Source: Conoideocrella luteorostrata (Eukaryota; Ascomycota; Sordariomycetes; Hypocreales; Clavicipitaceae). From it: DNA of 64,000 nt. The stretch lies in the NCBI GenBank assembly GCA_032433595.1, contig JASWJB010000015.1, positions 1 through 64,000 of the forward strand. Direction: 5' to 3'. Below are positions 24,024 through 36,224 of the stretch, piece by piece; positions within the stretch are counted from its first letter, which is position 1, and each line of letters begins with the position of its first letter. Below the pieces are notes generated by a model. The model saw nothing but the letters and a program-made list of their open reading frames with translations. It searched no databases and was not told where the DNA came from. A program made the position numbers and the translations under genes.

Positions 24024-24804
24024 TTACAACGCCAGTACGCCACCAACCACGGCAACCACACCAGCCAAGACTGCGTTCTTCGTCGCCATGGGACCGGCGG
24101 CGTTCGTGCCTTTGGTAGACGAGGCCGCCGCGGCATCCGTCCTGCTGGGCTGGTTGGTTGCCACAGTAGCGGCGGAGCTTTGCGCCGGCGAGGTGGCAGA
24201 AACGTCACCGGTGGGTGTTGCGCCGGGAGATGCAGACAACAAGTTCGCACCGGCCGTGATAACAACAGGATATTGCCAGCTCTTGTACCCAGATTGGACA
24301 GAGGCTGAGGATTGCGTCGTTCGTTTGCCATCGATGTCTTGCGTCACCGTAACCTTGCAGCTGGCGAGATCCTTTGGGGGGTCGAGCTGGCAGTTCGCAT
24401 CCTGGGTGCTAAAAAAAACAAGTATTGCGTCAGCGTCTCTGATCAAGCACTCTGTCACAAGGGGCCGTATCAAACGACACTCATAGTGCGGAATGAAGGC
24501 TTCGATAACAAAAGACGGGAACTGTTACATACTACAAGCCTGATTCCTTGTTGGACATGCTGTATGTCCACATCCACGTCGAGGGCCCTTGAACAATCGT
24601 CGCACCTTCAGCAGGCAGACCACAAGACTCGCTGGGAGTGCCTGGCTTGCACTTGACTTCGAGGGTGGTGGCCTGGGGCTCTGCCTTGACGACAGAGCCC
24701 ACAAACGGTGCCTTGTCGCCGATAATAAGAACGTTGATGGTGGTTGTGTCTGCCGCCAAGGCCGTTCCAGCGACGGCTGCGACGAGGGACAGAGGGCGAA
24801 CCAT
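24024..24804 (-). CDS. Putative GPI-anchored surface protein
   Basis: Exon 1 is 24533-24804 and exon 2 is 24024-24408, giving 218 aa. A signal peptide (LSLVAAVAGTALAADTTT) opens the protein. A beta-rich domain with four cysteines (VKCKPGTPSESCG, DANCQLD, LASCKVTVTQ) follows, then a Ser/Thr/Ala-rich stalk, then a hydrophobic C-terminus (KNAVLAGVVAVVGGVLAL) as expected for GPI attachment. No enzyme domain is recognised, so a cell-wall or membrane role is inferred. The donor could be GTATGT (used here) or the overlapping GTAGTA, changing only one or two residues. Confidence 0.78.
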
Positions 24805-27800
24805 GATTTCGGTGGTTTGATAATTCGATCGCGTGATGACGACAATTATAAAATTATGAGAGCTTGTAGCTTCGGGCGGGAAACGAGCGAATGGCCACGA
24901 AGACAGTGTGTTATTCACCAAGAGGTCAAGGTGTTGCAATTGAGAAGGCTTGATCGAAGTCCATCACGGGGAATGCACATCATAATATAAATGATTTCAC
25001 CGGGAGGCGGCTGGGGGAGCCTGCTAGCAATAAGCACTACTAGACCCCCTGGAAATTTGCGTCGCGTCACCAAACACCTTGTCGGAGTCTGGAAGTCTCG
25101 ATTCTGTTAGCTATCGATGCGGGAACCAATCCCATCACATCGCATCCAGCCGACACTCCACTATAAGTTTAAAATTGTGTTTGGGAAGTTTTACCACCAA
25201 TGGCTGTGAGCCATCCGCGCGGCAGTTAATTGTATTGTAGGTTTCGACGGCAAGCAGACCGCATGGCCAGACTGCTCTCGAACTCTATAGTAACTAAATA
25301 CCAGTCATTCTCGGACTGGGAAATGACTCGCAGACTGGGATGCCAATAATAGCAGACCTGCTTGATGCTTCTATGGCGGGAGCTGGTCCAAAGGCACAGC
25401 GAGCAACATACGGCTGCCCCTGTTTTCGTTCGGTCGTTTCGAGCGAGATCAGTTGCCATGCAAACCGCAAGAACTACCGTACTATAGTGAGAGAGGGTAC
25501 CTACCGTCCGGAGCACTCCGTAACACAAATCGTAACACAACGGGCATCTATTTCGTGCCGTTGTTCTTCTTGGTGGATTATAGGGTAGGCTTCTCGGACG
25601 GGAACACCCTTAACCGCCCCGAATCTTCGGAACACATGCAATACATGTATACGGAGTACGCTCCTAACCAACAGCCAATTAGTCATAAAGGAATGAGTCT
25701 TCTGGACGAATGCAAAGGATATTTAACAACTCTATCAAGATGCAGTAGCTTGTCCTAATTTTCCGGGACAATACTGAGAATAGCGATAATAGTGTTTTCC
25801 TCTATGGAGCGCTCGCCCAGCATGAAGCTGCTTGCACGATGCGCGCCTCGTGGCTTCTCTTACTACTTATCTGGAGCTACTTCTTTTTTGCGGGAGACTT
25901 TCTAGACCGTTGTGCAGAGCTATCACCCAAGCTCGTCCTTCAATTTGACGTATCTTCCAACGTAGGATCCCAATTCTACCTTGCCGGCGCTGATCTGGCA
26001 AGGCTAAAGCAACAGTTGGTTTCTCTGATGAATAGCTATTACAGCACTTACAGGCGCTCGGGGCAAATTTTCCGCGACAGCATCGTAGCTAACATCTCCA
26101 CGACAAAAGAATCTGAAATATGGCGGGTTCTATAGAGGAGTCTGTTTAGCAGATATTATAGCGCCGGAGAATTGAATCGTTTAACCTTTGGGCGACAAAA
26201 CAAAGACCACCGGCGTGAGTTATTGGTTCCCCTGAAGGACCGCAAAGTAAATTCTCGAACAGTGGCGAGGCACGCGCTATAAAATGCTTTGGCAAGCAGT
26301 TCGCTTCTTTCTTGGCTCGGTACGGAGCATATTGAGCGTGAATCATTTAAGACATCACTTGAGGAATGGGTCTATTCACCGCAAAGGTGGAGGAAGGGTC
26401 GCGCGGAACTTGCTGTATGGAGTGTGAGGACACTCAGTTGTTCCGGGGGTTCTATAGCTTGGTCTTTAGTGAGCAGCCCCCTTGCCGACGAGGCAGCTAA
26501 CTACAAGTCCAGCGTCGCAAGCCACAACATATCGTATCCATCATTTGCGACTACGCAATGTTCCTCCATGCGTGCATGCGCGGACTGTCACTGCGTATTT
26601 TGCCCTTCAGAATAGACCCCAAGCAGTCGGGAGAGTATTTCTTCCGGCGTTGAACCTGTGCTGCATAATCTGCTGGTGCTGTGAATGAGTGTGCGAAACT
26701 GCAAGGACTACCTCGCACTAACGTCCGACTACGGAGTACGGAGTAGCTTTCTGCTGGCCCTTGAGGTCTGTCCACCGAGACCATTACAGGGCTTCCGGCA
26801 GCAGCTAACGGTGCGGCCGAGCTGGGTACGGGGCTCACCACTTTATTATCTTGGAGTAACTGCTCCGTACTCCGTAATCCGTACTCCGTGGCCCTGTATG
26901 AAGAACGCCATAGAGAAGCCGTCAATTTGGCCGTCTCAGCCCAAACGGCCACAAGGGATGCAATTGAAGCCTAATTTTGGTTTTGAAACAAAAATGCCTG
27001 GATAGCCAGCTAGGTTTTCTACGGTCCCACGCCTATTCATTCATTTTGGTGAGATTCTTATTGCTCTGCGATAACGTCTGCCAACTTGACGGCTTGGTTC
27101 AATTAGCGAGCCCTGGCCAGGTTCTCTGTCGCATCGCAGGTAGATTGCGGTGGGGCCCCAACAGGTCCGGGCCACATGTGTGCGTGCATGCATTGCATCA
27201 GAGTGCACGGGGCATCTGTCAAATTACGACTGAATAATCATACGGCAGGTGCCCTCTTGATCCATCTGCACATCTTCATAGACGACATACGAGTTACATC
27301 TCCAGATTAAACAATTTTATATATTAATATTGCATGGCAGCAGTTCCTTTGCCACGGCATCTGCACTCTATTGTGCTGATTACGGACTAAGCCACTCACA
27401 AGCCAAGTTGCGATTGGCCCGATAGCGGAAAGCGCAGATCACGAACCTTATTGCGTGGGCAGCCAAAAATACCCAACCTTGCGAGCGCGTGGTGTAGCGC
27501 GACATTGGTTCGATACATTTGGACCCCATGCCACTACGTGTCCCGTAGCATGTGCGGAGCCGGCCAGACCATCCTCCCCGCATCCGAGGTCCCCCAGCTC
27601 ATGTCAACAAGAGGCATCAAATGTCTTCACAATGGATTTGCGGTATCAGGCGCCGCATTGCCGAGCGCGCCCCATCGGCTATCATGTCTCTTGACGCCTT
27701 AATACATTAGAAACCCGCATCGCAACTCGGGGGTAAATTCGTAGCACTGTCTGTAACAAAGCCATCGCCAAGTTGCTTCAATCCTGTGCTGCTCCTCACT

Positions 27801-27841
27801 CAAACGCTGGGCCACCACCGATCGGAATCTCTCAACCCACG
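24805..27841. other. Intergenic region with CGGAG repeats
   Basis: This 3-kb divergent spacer is rich in the dispersed TACGGAGTA/TACTCCGTA motif (25508, 25648, 26730-26745, 26863-26889). One 98-codon frame (25839-26135, plus) begins with a hydrophobic stretch (ASWLLLLLIWSYFFFAG) but has no cysteine pattern or family resemblance; I do not call it a gene. Confidence 0.5.
26730..26889. repeat. TACGGAGTA motif cluster
   Basis: TACGGAGTACGGAGTA lies at 26730-26745, and the inverse-orientation CTCCGTACTCCGTAATCC plus GTACTCCGT lies at 26863-26889. Together they could form a hairpin with a loop of about 120 nt. Confidence 0.7.
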
Positions 27842-29157
27842 ATGCAGACAAAGGCAACGGCCAAGCTGTCCATTTTGGGCGTGCTTGATATAATCCCCGC
27901 TCTGGCATCAATTGTCACTGTGGCCGTGTTTTCAGCCTTGACGGGCTTCTTTCGCAGTCACAGAGACCCCCCTAGCCTTCACCTGCACATTGCATACGCT
28001 ATCCTGCGCAAGGCCACGGTGCGGCTTACACCGGTGCAGCTGCAGTACGTCTACTGACCGAGCCCTCTTGTGACACGGAGACGCTGTGGAAATTTCTAAC
28101 TTGCCTTTAAAAGATTGATTTCGCCCCTGACCAACGTCGTATATAAGCGATATGCGCGATCCACGAAGATCAAGGCTGAGACGGTGGACTTGGGACATGG
28201 CGCACAGGGTCACTGGTTGGGAAACAAGGACGCCAAAAACGTTCTGATCTGGTATCACGGTATGCATCGCCAATAATCTCTCTTTTTTTTTTTTTGGTGC
28301 CGTCAAGCGGCCTCGGCGAACCTTGACTCACTGTTTTGCTAGGAGGTGGCTTTTGCCTGCCCGCCAACCTGGGCTACTTTAAATTCCTGGATAGCCTCAT
28401 CGCGTCTTCCCGCAAGGCAAACAAGGACTTGGCCGTCTTTGTGCTGACCTACACTCTTGCCCCAGGCGCAGCGTATCCCACCCAGCTCATCCAGGCGGTG
28501 CATGCTCTGCGCTACATTCTCAAGCAAACCGGGCGAAAGCCCTCTCAGGTGCTCATCGGCGGCGATTCCGCGGGCGGGAACCTGGTTATGGGTGTGCTCT
28601 CGCACTTGGCCCACGTGCATCCCTCGATCCCAGAGTTGAAGATCAGCGAACCCCTCGCCGGAGCTGTGGGCATCGCCCCGTGGACACTCATCGGCGAGGA
28701 CCACAGCGACCGTGAGATATACTCTGGCGGCGATTTGATCACCCCCGCTGTTGACAGGCCTTGGTCAAGCGCGTTCCTTGGAGGAGCCGAAAAGGATTAC
28801 TTCACGAGTGCCTCCATCGCGCCGCAGAGCTGGTTTGAGAAGTACCCCGTCAAGAATGTCCTGATCTGTGGAGGCGGGAGTGAGATTCTGCTTCCTGCTA
28901 TTGAGGATCTGGCGGAGAAGCTTAAAGTAAGAAACCATGTTCTTGGTGGTCCTTTTTGTTGTGCTGTCCTAGTACGTGCGGCTTCAAGTTTATTGTGCTA
29001 ACGTTGGTTGCCTGTGTAGGCGGCGCTGCCAAACGTCGAGCTCTTTGTTGGGCCTGGCGAGGGCCATGTGGCTCCAGTCTACAACATTTACGTCGGTGAC
29101 ACCACAGAAACCCAGCAAGGTAAGAAGGTTAAATCGTGGTTACGAGAAATTCTATAG
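27842..29157 (+). CDS. Alpha/beta-hydrolase (esterase/lipase, HSL-like)
   Basis: Exons 27842-28044, 28114-28259, 28343-28926 and 29020-29157 give 356 aa. The N-terminus has a membrane-anchor-like stretch (DIIPALASIVTVAVFSALTG). The catalytic domain shows the oxyanion-hole motif HGGGF around residue 115, the nucleophile motif GGDSAGGN (Ser about 192) and a C-terminal GEGHVAPVY with the probable catalytic His (about 327). This is the alpha/beta-hydrolase fold-3 (hormone-sensitive lipase/steryl-acetyl-hydrolase-like) pattern. It probably cleaves carboxyl esters of hydrophobic substrates on or near a membrane. All three introns have GT...AG ends and keep the frame. Confidence 0.88.
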
Positions 29158-29425
29158 ATGGGTTGTCTACATGTAGTGCGTGCGCTTGATTTGCGCCGGT
29201 TTTACGCTATCTAAGTTGATATATAATGCAACAACATTCTCATAAACCCCCGTAAACGCGATCGTCTCCCTTTTTGCACGTAGAAAGCCAAAATAGTCCA
29301 AGGCCTTCTCTTTTCCATTCTCCTTTTTCATATCCAGTCCCATCGTGCTTGCTGCCTCGAAAGACAGCTCCCTGCGTAGTGACTAGTGGCATTCGCTGAA
29401 CGTGGTGGTGGCCTCTAGGCTTCTG

Positions 29426-31144
29426 TTAGTTGGACTTGGGGAGAGAAGCTTTGCCGGCGGCGCGGCTTGCCGCCAGAGCACCAGCGAGTCCGTACTGCGA
29501 CTTTACGCCGTTGATGCGATGGACGCCGTTGAGATTCTTCACAACAAGAATCTGGAAGCAAGTAGCACTTCCTTGGCGAGACGCGATGACAGACCAGGCA
29601 AGGAAGAGCTCCCAAATCTACACATTTTGTCAGCTGCGAGACGGTCCAAACTTGGATGATGAATAAATGCTTACTCTGTACCATCTTTGGCCGTATTTGG
29701 CCTTGATGGCGTCTCCATTGCCAACCCAGTTGCGATACCATCGCCACAGTGTCGCCGAGTAGTGTACGCCAACAGTGTCCACGCTGGGTATCGTTAGTTT
29801 GTGTGACTTCTTGTGTTGTTCACTATTCACAATGGGGCCATGTCCTACCTCTTGATTTCAAATCCTGCGCTTTCAAGCGATCGCGCGTAGTTCCACAGCG
29901 GTGTCGAGGCATCTGCTCCGCGGAAGATGTACCTGTTGAGGAAAAGACCCCAGATGAAGTCCTCATATTGCCAAGCCTGTCGGAGACCGGAGAGCTGGAC
30001 ATACATGGCACCATCGTCCTCGAGCATTTCGTAGCACTGGCGGAAGAAGGTCGTGAGCTTTCGAATGCCGACATGTTCGCCCATTTCTAGCTGCGAGATT
30101 TTGTTGTACTTCTGCATGGGGGCGTCGCGGTAGTCCATACAGAGGATGCGGCTTTGCTCCTCGGGAATACCAGCCTTGCGCAAGACGTCATTACCCCATG
30201 CCGCACCATTTTCGGCAATGGTAATACCTGTAACCTTGGCACCGTAGTTGACACTGGCGAATTTGGCGAGGGTACCCCAGCCTGATCCAATATCCAACAT
30301 GGTCTCGCCCTTCTTGAGCTCGAGCTTCTCGCAGACAACGGCCATCTTGTTATCCTGCAGTTCCTCCAACGTCTCTTCGCGGGTCGGGTCTGAGATGACG
30401 CCGCTGGTGTAGATCATGCGAGGACCAAGGAACCAAGCGTAGTGATCATTGCCTGAATCGTAGTTGGGGCGGATCTGCTCCATGTCCTGCTCTTTGGTAT
30501 GGAATAGAACATCAGCGAAGAATGTGAAGATGATGAACTTGAAGAGATCCCATGTGAAGCTGAACTTGGACCAGTCGTGGCGATATTCCAAGATATCCAG
30601 AGTGTCGCCCTTCAGATCAGCCTTGCCGTCAATGTACATCTCGGAGAAGGTCTGAATGGGCACTTTGCTGGACCCATGCCACTTTGCCTTGTCCGCGGGG
30701 TCCTTGAAGGTCACGTACGACTCAATTGGGCGACCCGGCAGCTTGACGTCGTCATTGACTCGCGGGCTGAAGTTGGAGGTGTATGTCCAAAAGACAATGA
30801 GAAGAGGGAACAGAAGCACCACAACCAGAAACAGCCACGTCTTGAAGCCCAGACCTACGAAGCGGGTGACGAGGAAAGGCACGCCAAGCAGCACAACGCC
30901 CAGCAGGACGTTGGAAAAACTGTCATTGCCCGGACCTTCAGCTGGCAAAGGAGGGTTATGAATAGACGGAGACTTTGGAGTCTAGTTAGCTACAGCCAAT
31001 TGGCTTGTTTGTGAGATGCTCTCAAGCGGAGGGGATTCGTACGTTGGTGGTGGAAACGCCATCGGGGGCTTCAAAGACGGACGGCACTTGCTTCGGGGTC
31101 TGGATATAGGAGACGTCACTCTCCAGGACCGGCATCTTGGCCAT
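29426..31144 (-). CDS. Sphingolipid C9-methyltransferase
   Basis: Exons 31043-31144, 29849-30981, 29675-29783 and 29426-29617 give 511 aa. After a polar N-terminus, two membrane helices lie about residues 60-105 (LLGVVLLGVPFLVTRFVG and the following FLVVVLLFPLLIVFW). Next is a cyclopropane-fatty-acid-synthase-type methyltransferase domain with the AdoMet motif MLDIGSGWGTLAKF and the signature ISQLEMGEHVGIRKL. The enzyme methylates C9 of the sphingoid base of fungal glucosylceramides at the ER, affecting growth and virulence in several fungi. Length and the conserved SVDTVGVHYSATLWRWY across an exon junction match the family. The start at 31144 is the first of two close Mets. Confidence 0.93.
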
Positions 31145-33193
31145 TGAAAGAATCGGCGCGCTGCTACGGCGGCGCAGACACAATCCTGAGGAATCCGGAA
31201 GGGAATTGAAGCTTAGGACAGCGTTGCTTCAACAAGCGGTCAGTCGGTGATGAAGCTTGAAGAGAACGAGCTGCCTCTGAACTGTTTTTCTACAGATTTG
31301 AGCACACAGGAAAGGATGCCCCACTTGAATCCCCAAAGCGAGAGCAATTGAGCAATTGTGTGGCCTGGCTATCTGAGAATGCCCCGCTTTTTGGCATCTT
31401 TGTGGAGCCAAACCCCAAATCTCAGGGGAACTCGTCTGCGCGCTGCAATTCAAATGAAACGGGCACGTGATAAACAGGTGCAGGCAGCAGAGCCACGGCC
31501 GCAGGATGGCGGAAGGACCAGGCAGCCAGGTGGGCTGTCTACGGAGTACGGAGTACGGAGTTGGAAGTGGTTAGCCAATTAGGGTCTCTTAAACACTGTT
31601 ACTGCGCTGCTGCGAAATTACTGTCGCTGGTTAATTGCACTGCTGCTAGGTGGCAGCCGCTTGGGAATATTTGTGCGTGTAAGGGCATAGTGTTGGGAGT
31701 TTACGGAGTAGAGTCAAAGGAGTCCTTTCATGCGCCGATCCTTGGAATTTATCCAAGTTCGCGACCAGCTCCCCAACAAAAACCAAGATCGTTTCAACCT
31801 GTTTCTTGTGTTGCGGGTTCGCACGATATAGTGCCATCGACGCGTTCCATTGACCAGTTCGTTTGAGACCGTGTTTACCTTCACAGTCAGGCCACCGACA
31901 AAAATTGGGGGCCGCCTTAAGCCGCCCTTTCATGGCATGGACAATAACTAGACTGCTAGACAGATACTTGTTCTGTATGTCTCCGCTATCGACGACGAAA
32001 CTGTTCTAGTCGATCGCCATTTCTGAAAACCCAGTGAATTTATTTCCCAAGTGTATTTAGCAGTTTTCCAACCCATTTGTACGTGACCATCGGAAGCTCC
32101 GCGAAGTTGTAATAGCCGTCAGTGACCTTTTTTTTTAACCTCATTTCCTAAACTTTTTGCCTATTTGAGCAGTTGCATATCGTCTCCCCTGTTGAATATT
32201 TAAGCTACAGCTAATGTTTATCCCAAGGCAAGGTTTTGGTCGTACTTTAGTGGGCCGACAGCTCACCTCATCACTGATTGAATGCATTCACGCCACTGAG
32301 CACCTGTTTTGATGGTTGATAGACGGGTATCAATATTTTAGGCTCAGCTCCGCTAAAGGTAGTTCCCGTCATAATTTGGTGATCAGGTTTACTTAGAATT
32401 GACGACTAGCTACTGATCGCTGGCAAAAAAAAAAAGAATCCTACAGTTTGAGTGGCTTCGACCGTAGCGAAACTGGCACTAGTGACTTGAGCTCTTCTGA
32501 TTTGGCTCCGTAATCATACTGCCCATGTCGTACTTTGCTTTAGGGTGGCTGCTTCAGAGGTGGGACTGGACTACGTGCAAGTGTTCAGCTAGCCCGAATC
32601 TCTTTTCTTTGACGAGGAGTATTGTTGGTTGGAAGTGCCCGTTGGATAATTGGTCATAGATATAGTAAAATGTCGCAGCTTTGTGTGAACATGGTTACTT
32701 GTTGTCGATGACGCTGCGGAGAAAGACTTAGTTATGCTTTGGTCGCGAATAACCATGTTTGCCTCACTTGAGCACACCATCTGAAACACCCACTACAGCT
32801 CTGTGTCACACCTACCCTAAGTCTCGTGTTAAGATGCAGAGCATAAGGGAAGCCTGATAGGTAGGAGTCAGGCACAGAGATTATCTTTTGTCTGACGGTT
32901 GGTGTGAAATTTGAATACGTTCATTGCATATTTGCTGTACTGAATTAGACCTACATCATGTTGTGAATTAATGTAGCTAGACATTGCGCTTTTATGACAC
33001 TGCACAGTTAATGGGGACGACAGCTTGCTAAGTGGCATTTCAGCTAGTCTATATCGCGCGAGGTCCTTTTCATTTTTATCCAATACGGAGTACATATAGT
33101 TCTATTTTTATCATTATTGTGTTTCCGTGTTATCTAAATGTGGCGTCAATGTCGTCCAGCGCAAAGACGCCCGCAATTACTAACGCTCCGTGC
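31145..33193. other. Intergenic region with CGGAG repeats
   Basis: This 2-kb spacer is AT-richer on the right. Three direct copies of TACGGAG lie at 31540-31561, with further single motifs near 31701 and 33084. I see no coding content. Confidence 0.5.
31540..31561. repeat. TACGGAG tandem motif
   Basis: Three head-to-tail copies of an 8-nt TACGGAG-type unit, one of the longest examples of the dispersed intergenic motif in this window. Confidence 0.75.
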
Positions 33194-34310
33194 CTACAAA
33201 GCCAGAGCAAAACAACCAAGAGCCAAAATCGCGCCTACAAAACCGATTTTTTGACTGGCTGCAGCAGCCGTCACAATTGGTGGAGTAGGTCCTGGGCCGC
33301 TGCCGTTACCAGGAGGGCTTGTTACTCCGACAGTGCCCATTGGTGGGCTGGTTACTCCGACAGTGCCCAATGGTGGGCTTGTTACTCCGATGGTGCCCAA
33401 TGGTGGGCTTGTCGTAGAGGTCCCGGTGCATTCCTCGCCAAAAGCGCAACTTGTGCTTGACACTATACCGGTGGTCGTGATGGAGGTGTTGGAGCTTGGA
33501 ACCGACGGTAGAGTTGCAGTCAGACCAGAGGTTGTACTAGAAATGGTAGTGCCAGTTGCGGAAATGCTGATACCGGGCAGGCTAGTGCTAGTGCTAGTGA
33601 TGGAAGTGCTATTCCAACTGGACGTCACGACCCCAGTCGATGGAGTAGGGAGGGGAGGAGAAGATGTTATATCGGGAATAGGAAGATTGGGAGAAGAAGA
33701 TGGTATTTCGGGGATAGGAAGAGTAGGAGAAGACGGCGGCAATTCGGGGGTAGGAAGACTTGGAAAAGATGGCGGTAATTCGGGGGTGGGAGGACTAGGA
33801 GAAGACGGTGGTAAATCGGGCGTAGGAAGAGTAGTAGAAGATGATGACTGGGAGACAGGAGGACTAGAAGAAGATGATGATTGGCTGGAAGTCGAAGTCG
33901 AAGTCGAAGTCGAAGTCGAAGTCGACGTAGATCCGGAAGACTGGCCGGTCTATTTTGCGAGATATCGTTAGCTTGACAGGGTTGACGAAAGCTTATCGTC
34001 ATCGAGACAGACAAAAACTCACCGTGCACTTCACATGCAGCAGCCGCTCGAGCTTCTCCTTCAATTTACTTTCCAGGTCCAAGCCGTGAATGAAGTCATT
34101 CAAGTTGCCCTTTTTGCTGGCAAGCGAGCAAAGACACTTTATTTTCTTCTCTTCGAGCCGCTCCAGGCCGCCCTTGTTAATATCATCCAAAATTCCCTTC
34201 AGAAGGCCCACAGTCCTCTCTTGCAGACCATGTTCCCCTAACAGGTGGCAGGTTCCGTGCACGCCTGCAACGGCTATGCTGAGGAACAATTGCACGATGC
34301 GTAACTGCAT
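33194..34310 (-). CDS. GPI-type surface protein with Pro and Gly/Thr repeats
   Basis: Exon 1 (34023-34310) and exon 2 (33194-33949), with a 73-nt GTGAGT...AATAG intron, give 347 aa. A signal peptide leads a helical N-terminal domain with four cysteines (GTCHLLGEHG, KIKCLCSLA, HVKCT). It has too few cysteines for a CFEM domain, although the placement is similar. A TS dipeptide run, five 12-residue LPTPELPPSSPS-type repeats, a Ser/Thr-rich zone and three 10-residue SPPLGTVGVT-type repeats follow. The C-terminus is hydrophobic (FVGAILALGCFALAL), as in GPI proteins. It is probably a wall or surface protein; the function of the helical head is unknown. Confidence 0.8.
33311..33410 (-). repeat. 30-nt coding minisatellite
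   Basis: Three copies of a 30-nt unit (33321-33350, 33351-33380, 33381-33410) plus a partial copy, differing by one or two bases. They encode the decapeptide repeats of the GPI-type protein. Confidence 0.85.
33683..33862 (-). repeat. 36-nt coding minisatellite
   Basis: Five diverged 36-nt units encode Pro-rich 12-residue repeats (LPTPELPPSSPS type) in the GPI-type protein. Confidence 0.85.
33888..33926 (-). repeat. 6-nt coding microsatellite
   Basis: About six copies of GAAGTC (plus strand) encode a Ser/Thr dipeptide run directly after the intron of the GPI-type protein. Confidence 0.85.
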
Positions 34311-34437
34311 GCTGGCTGACTGTCGTAGGTGTGACGTATTTTACGTAGGCAATGGACAGCTAGCGGAAAATGCTTGCAATTTCGAATCAATACTCATATC
34401 TTGACAATTACCACAAATTTTTCGACAGCGTCGACCA

Positions 34438-34445
34438 TTTATATA
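34438..34445 (-). promoter_or_regulatory. TATA box of GPI-type gene
   Basis: TATATAAA on the minus strand, about 128 nt upstream of the ATG at 34310. Confidence 0.55.
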
Positions 34446-35109
34446 CTGAATAGACCAATGCCGTGCTGGCCATAAGGTTCATACTGCACCTCAAGGACAC
34501 AAGTAGCAGCTATCTCATAACATATCCAACAGTTTCGGACCTAATGGTTAAATCTTTGCCCTCCCCGTGTTTGGCTAGGAGCCAAACACGTCCGTGAGTC
34601 TTTGTGTGGGAATAATGCAGAGCAACAAGAATACAATAAAACATGCCATCATTGTCACACAAAGCAAAACAAATAAAACAACAGGCAGCCCATCCCAATG
34701 TCGTTTGACGATTACAGAACAGCGATTGCGGCTGAGGCCCTCGGCGGAAAGATCAGCGAAGCAGCCGGACTTGACCTCGAGCCGCAACAGCTCGAGCCTC
34801 GCCCGCGCAGACGTACACACGATCAAAATATCGTCTCGGGACTAGCTCCAGTAGGTCTGTGTCAGGTTCGTGGGTCAGCATTCAGGGGTGCGTGCTATAA
34901 CTAGGTTAATGGCCCTGGCTAGAGGAGACTATATGCCGAAAAGGGTCAATGCAATGGGCGAAGCCAACGGTCCCAATTACTGAAAAGAGCTAGTTAGCTG
35001 GCGCACTTCATTTGGATCGCGAATCTTTTTTGGTGGCCAGATCGGTAATTATGGCGATGCCTGTTAGCTGCTCGCTGTGCGCGCCACACGTCGCCAATCT
35101 AACAATTAA

Positions 35110-35125
35110 TACTCCGTACGGAGTA
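35110..35125. repeat. Perfect 16-nt CGGAG palindrome
   Basis: TACTCCGTACGGAGTA is identical to its own reverse complement. It combines two inverted copies of the dispersed 9-nt motif. Confidence 0.85.
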
Positions 35126-36082
35126 GAGTCTTGCCCATTATATTAAACCGGCTCAATGAGGTGATAAGACGGCATTGGAGCCCCAAGATCGCCTCCGAAC
35201 CCCCTCCCCCCCCCAACTTCATTCGTAGGTGGAACTGGTTCTGCAAAAGTTGGAACCCCTTCTGGTTGTATGCACGATGACCTCGCACCAGGTCGTACTT
35301 GAATGTTAGTTCCTGCACAACAAAATGCCTCAACTGAACGTGAAGCATGGACCTGGATCAGGGCTGAGCGGTGCAACCTTAGCAATTCGAAGTCGTCACC
35401 ATCGAAAATGGATAATGCACGGAGCAGAAAGAGGTTAGTTTCGTGGAAAAGAGTTAAACAGTGGGGTTGCAGCGCTGCCGGCCAGGAACATAAACAAACG
35501 CTCGGGTTAGCCGGTCCTTCTGGTCTTCAACTCCACGATGGTACGATGGGACTCTCGGACGTCTGAGCGGCGGTCCCTCGGCTGGCTGCTTGCCTAAAGC
35601 GCCGTGTTAGTCCTCCTTGCCAGCACCAAAAGACTGCAGAAAGCCAGAAACCTTCGCTGCGCTAGGACCGGAACTCTCAGTTCAACCTACAGAAAGTTCC
35701 GGTGCGTCTCCATATTGGGCCCCGTACCATTGTCGCAAACATAGGTAGCCGTGGTGGTAGCGCTGTGCCGGGGTGCTGAGGCTGGTTAGCCAGTTGTACG
35801 GTGCCTTGTTCTCTTATGCAACCGCTGCAACATGGCCGTTGCAAGCTTTTTAGAGTTTTTGTCAACTTGCCCGAACCTTGGAACTGATGGAGCTCGACCA
35901 CAGCTACGCTTGCACATGGACTAAGAATAGAGAGTCACCGCCAGGCTCACGATGTCTTGAGCTGAAAAACACCTTGGCCAACTAGTCTGTGCGGCGGCGT
36001 ACGAGTTCCTATTCTGGCTTTGTTAGTAAATCAGGTAGAAAGTAGCCGCATTAAATCCCCAAAATACGGCCTGCAATTACAA

Positions 36083-36090
36083 TATAAATA
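36083..36090 (+). promoter_or_regulatory. TATA box of WSC gene
   Basis: TATAAATA, about 140 nt upstream of the ATG at 36225. Confidence 0.5.
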
Positions 36091-36224
36091 CTTACATGGC
36101 CTTCTCTTCTGGAGATTGGAAAGAGTCTGTAAGTCTTTAAGTTGCTTGTTGAAACAAACGATACCTTGGACGAAAGATCGATCTTCTACACTCGTTTCAG
36201 TATTTGAGTAGCCGGTCGTTACAA

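Larger units (their letters stand above)
34311..36224. other. Divergent intergenic region
   Basis: This 1.9-kb spacer lies between two surface-protein genes. It contains the perfect 16-nt palindrome TACTCCGTACGGAGTA at 35110-35125 and TATA boxes for both flanking genes. I see no supported coding frame. Confidence 0.5.

Noticed and set aside
25839..26135. A 98-codon frame starting with a hydrophobic segment
   Set aside because: The start resembles a signal peptide, but there is no cysteine pattern, family resemblance or splice context; too weak to call.
33998..34310. CFEM domain at the N-terminus of the GPI-type protein
   Set aside because: Only four cysteines are present where CFEM needs eight with a different spacing.
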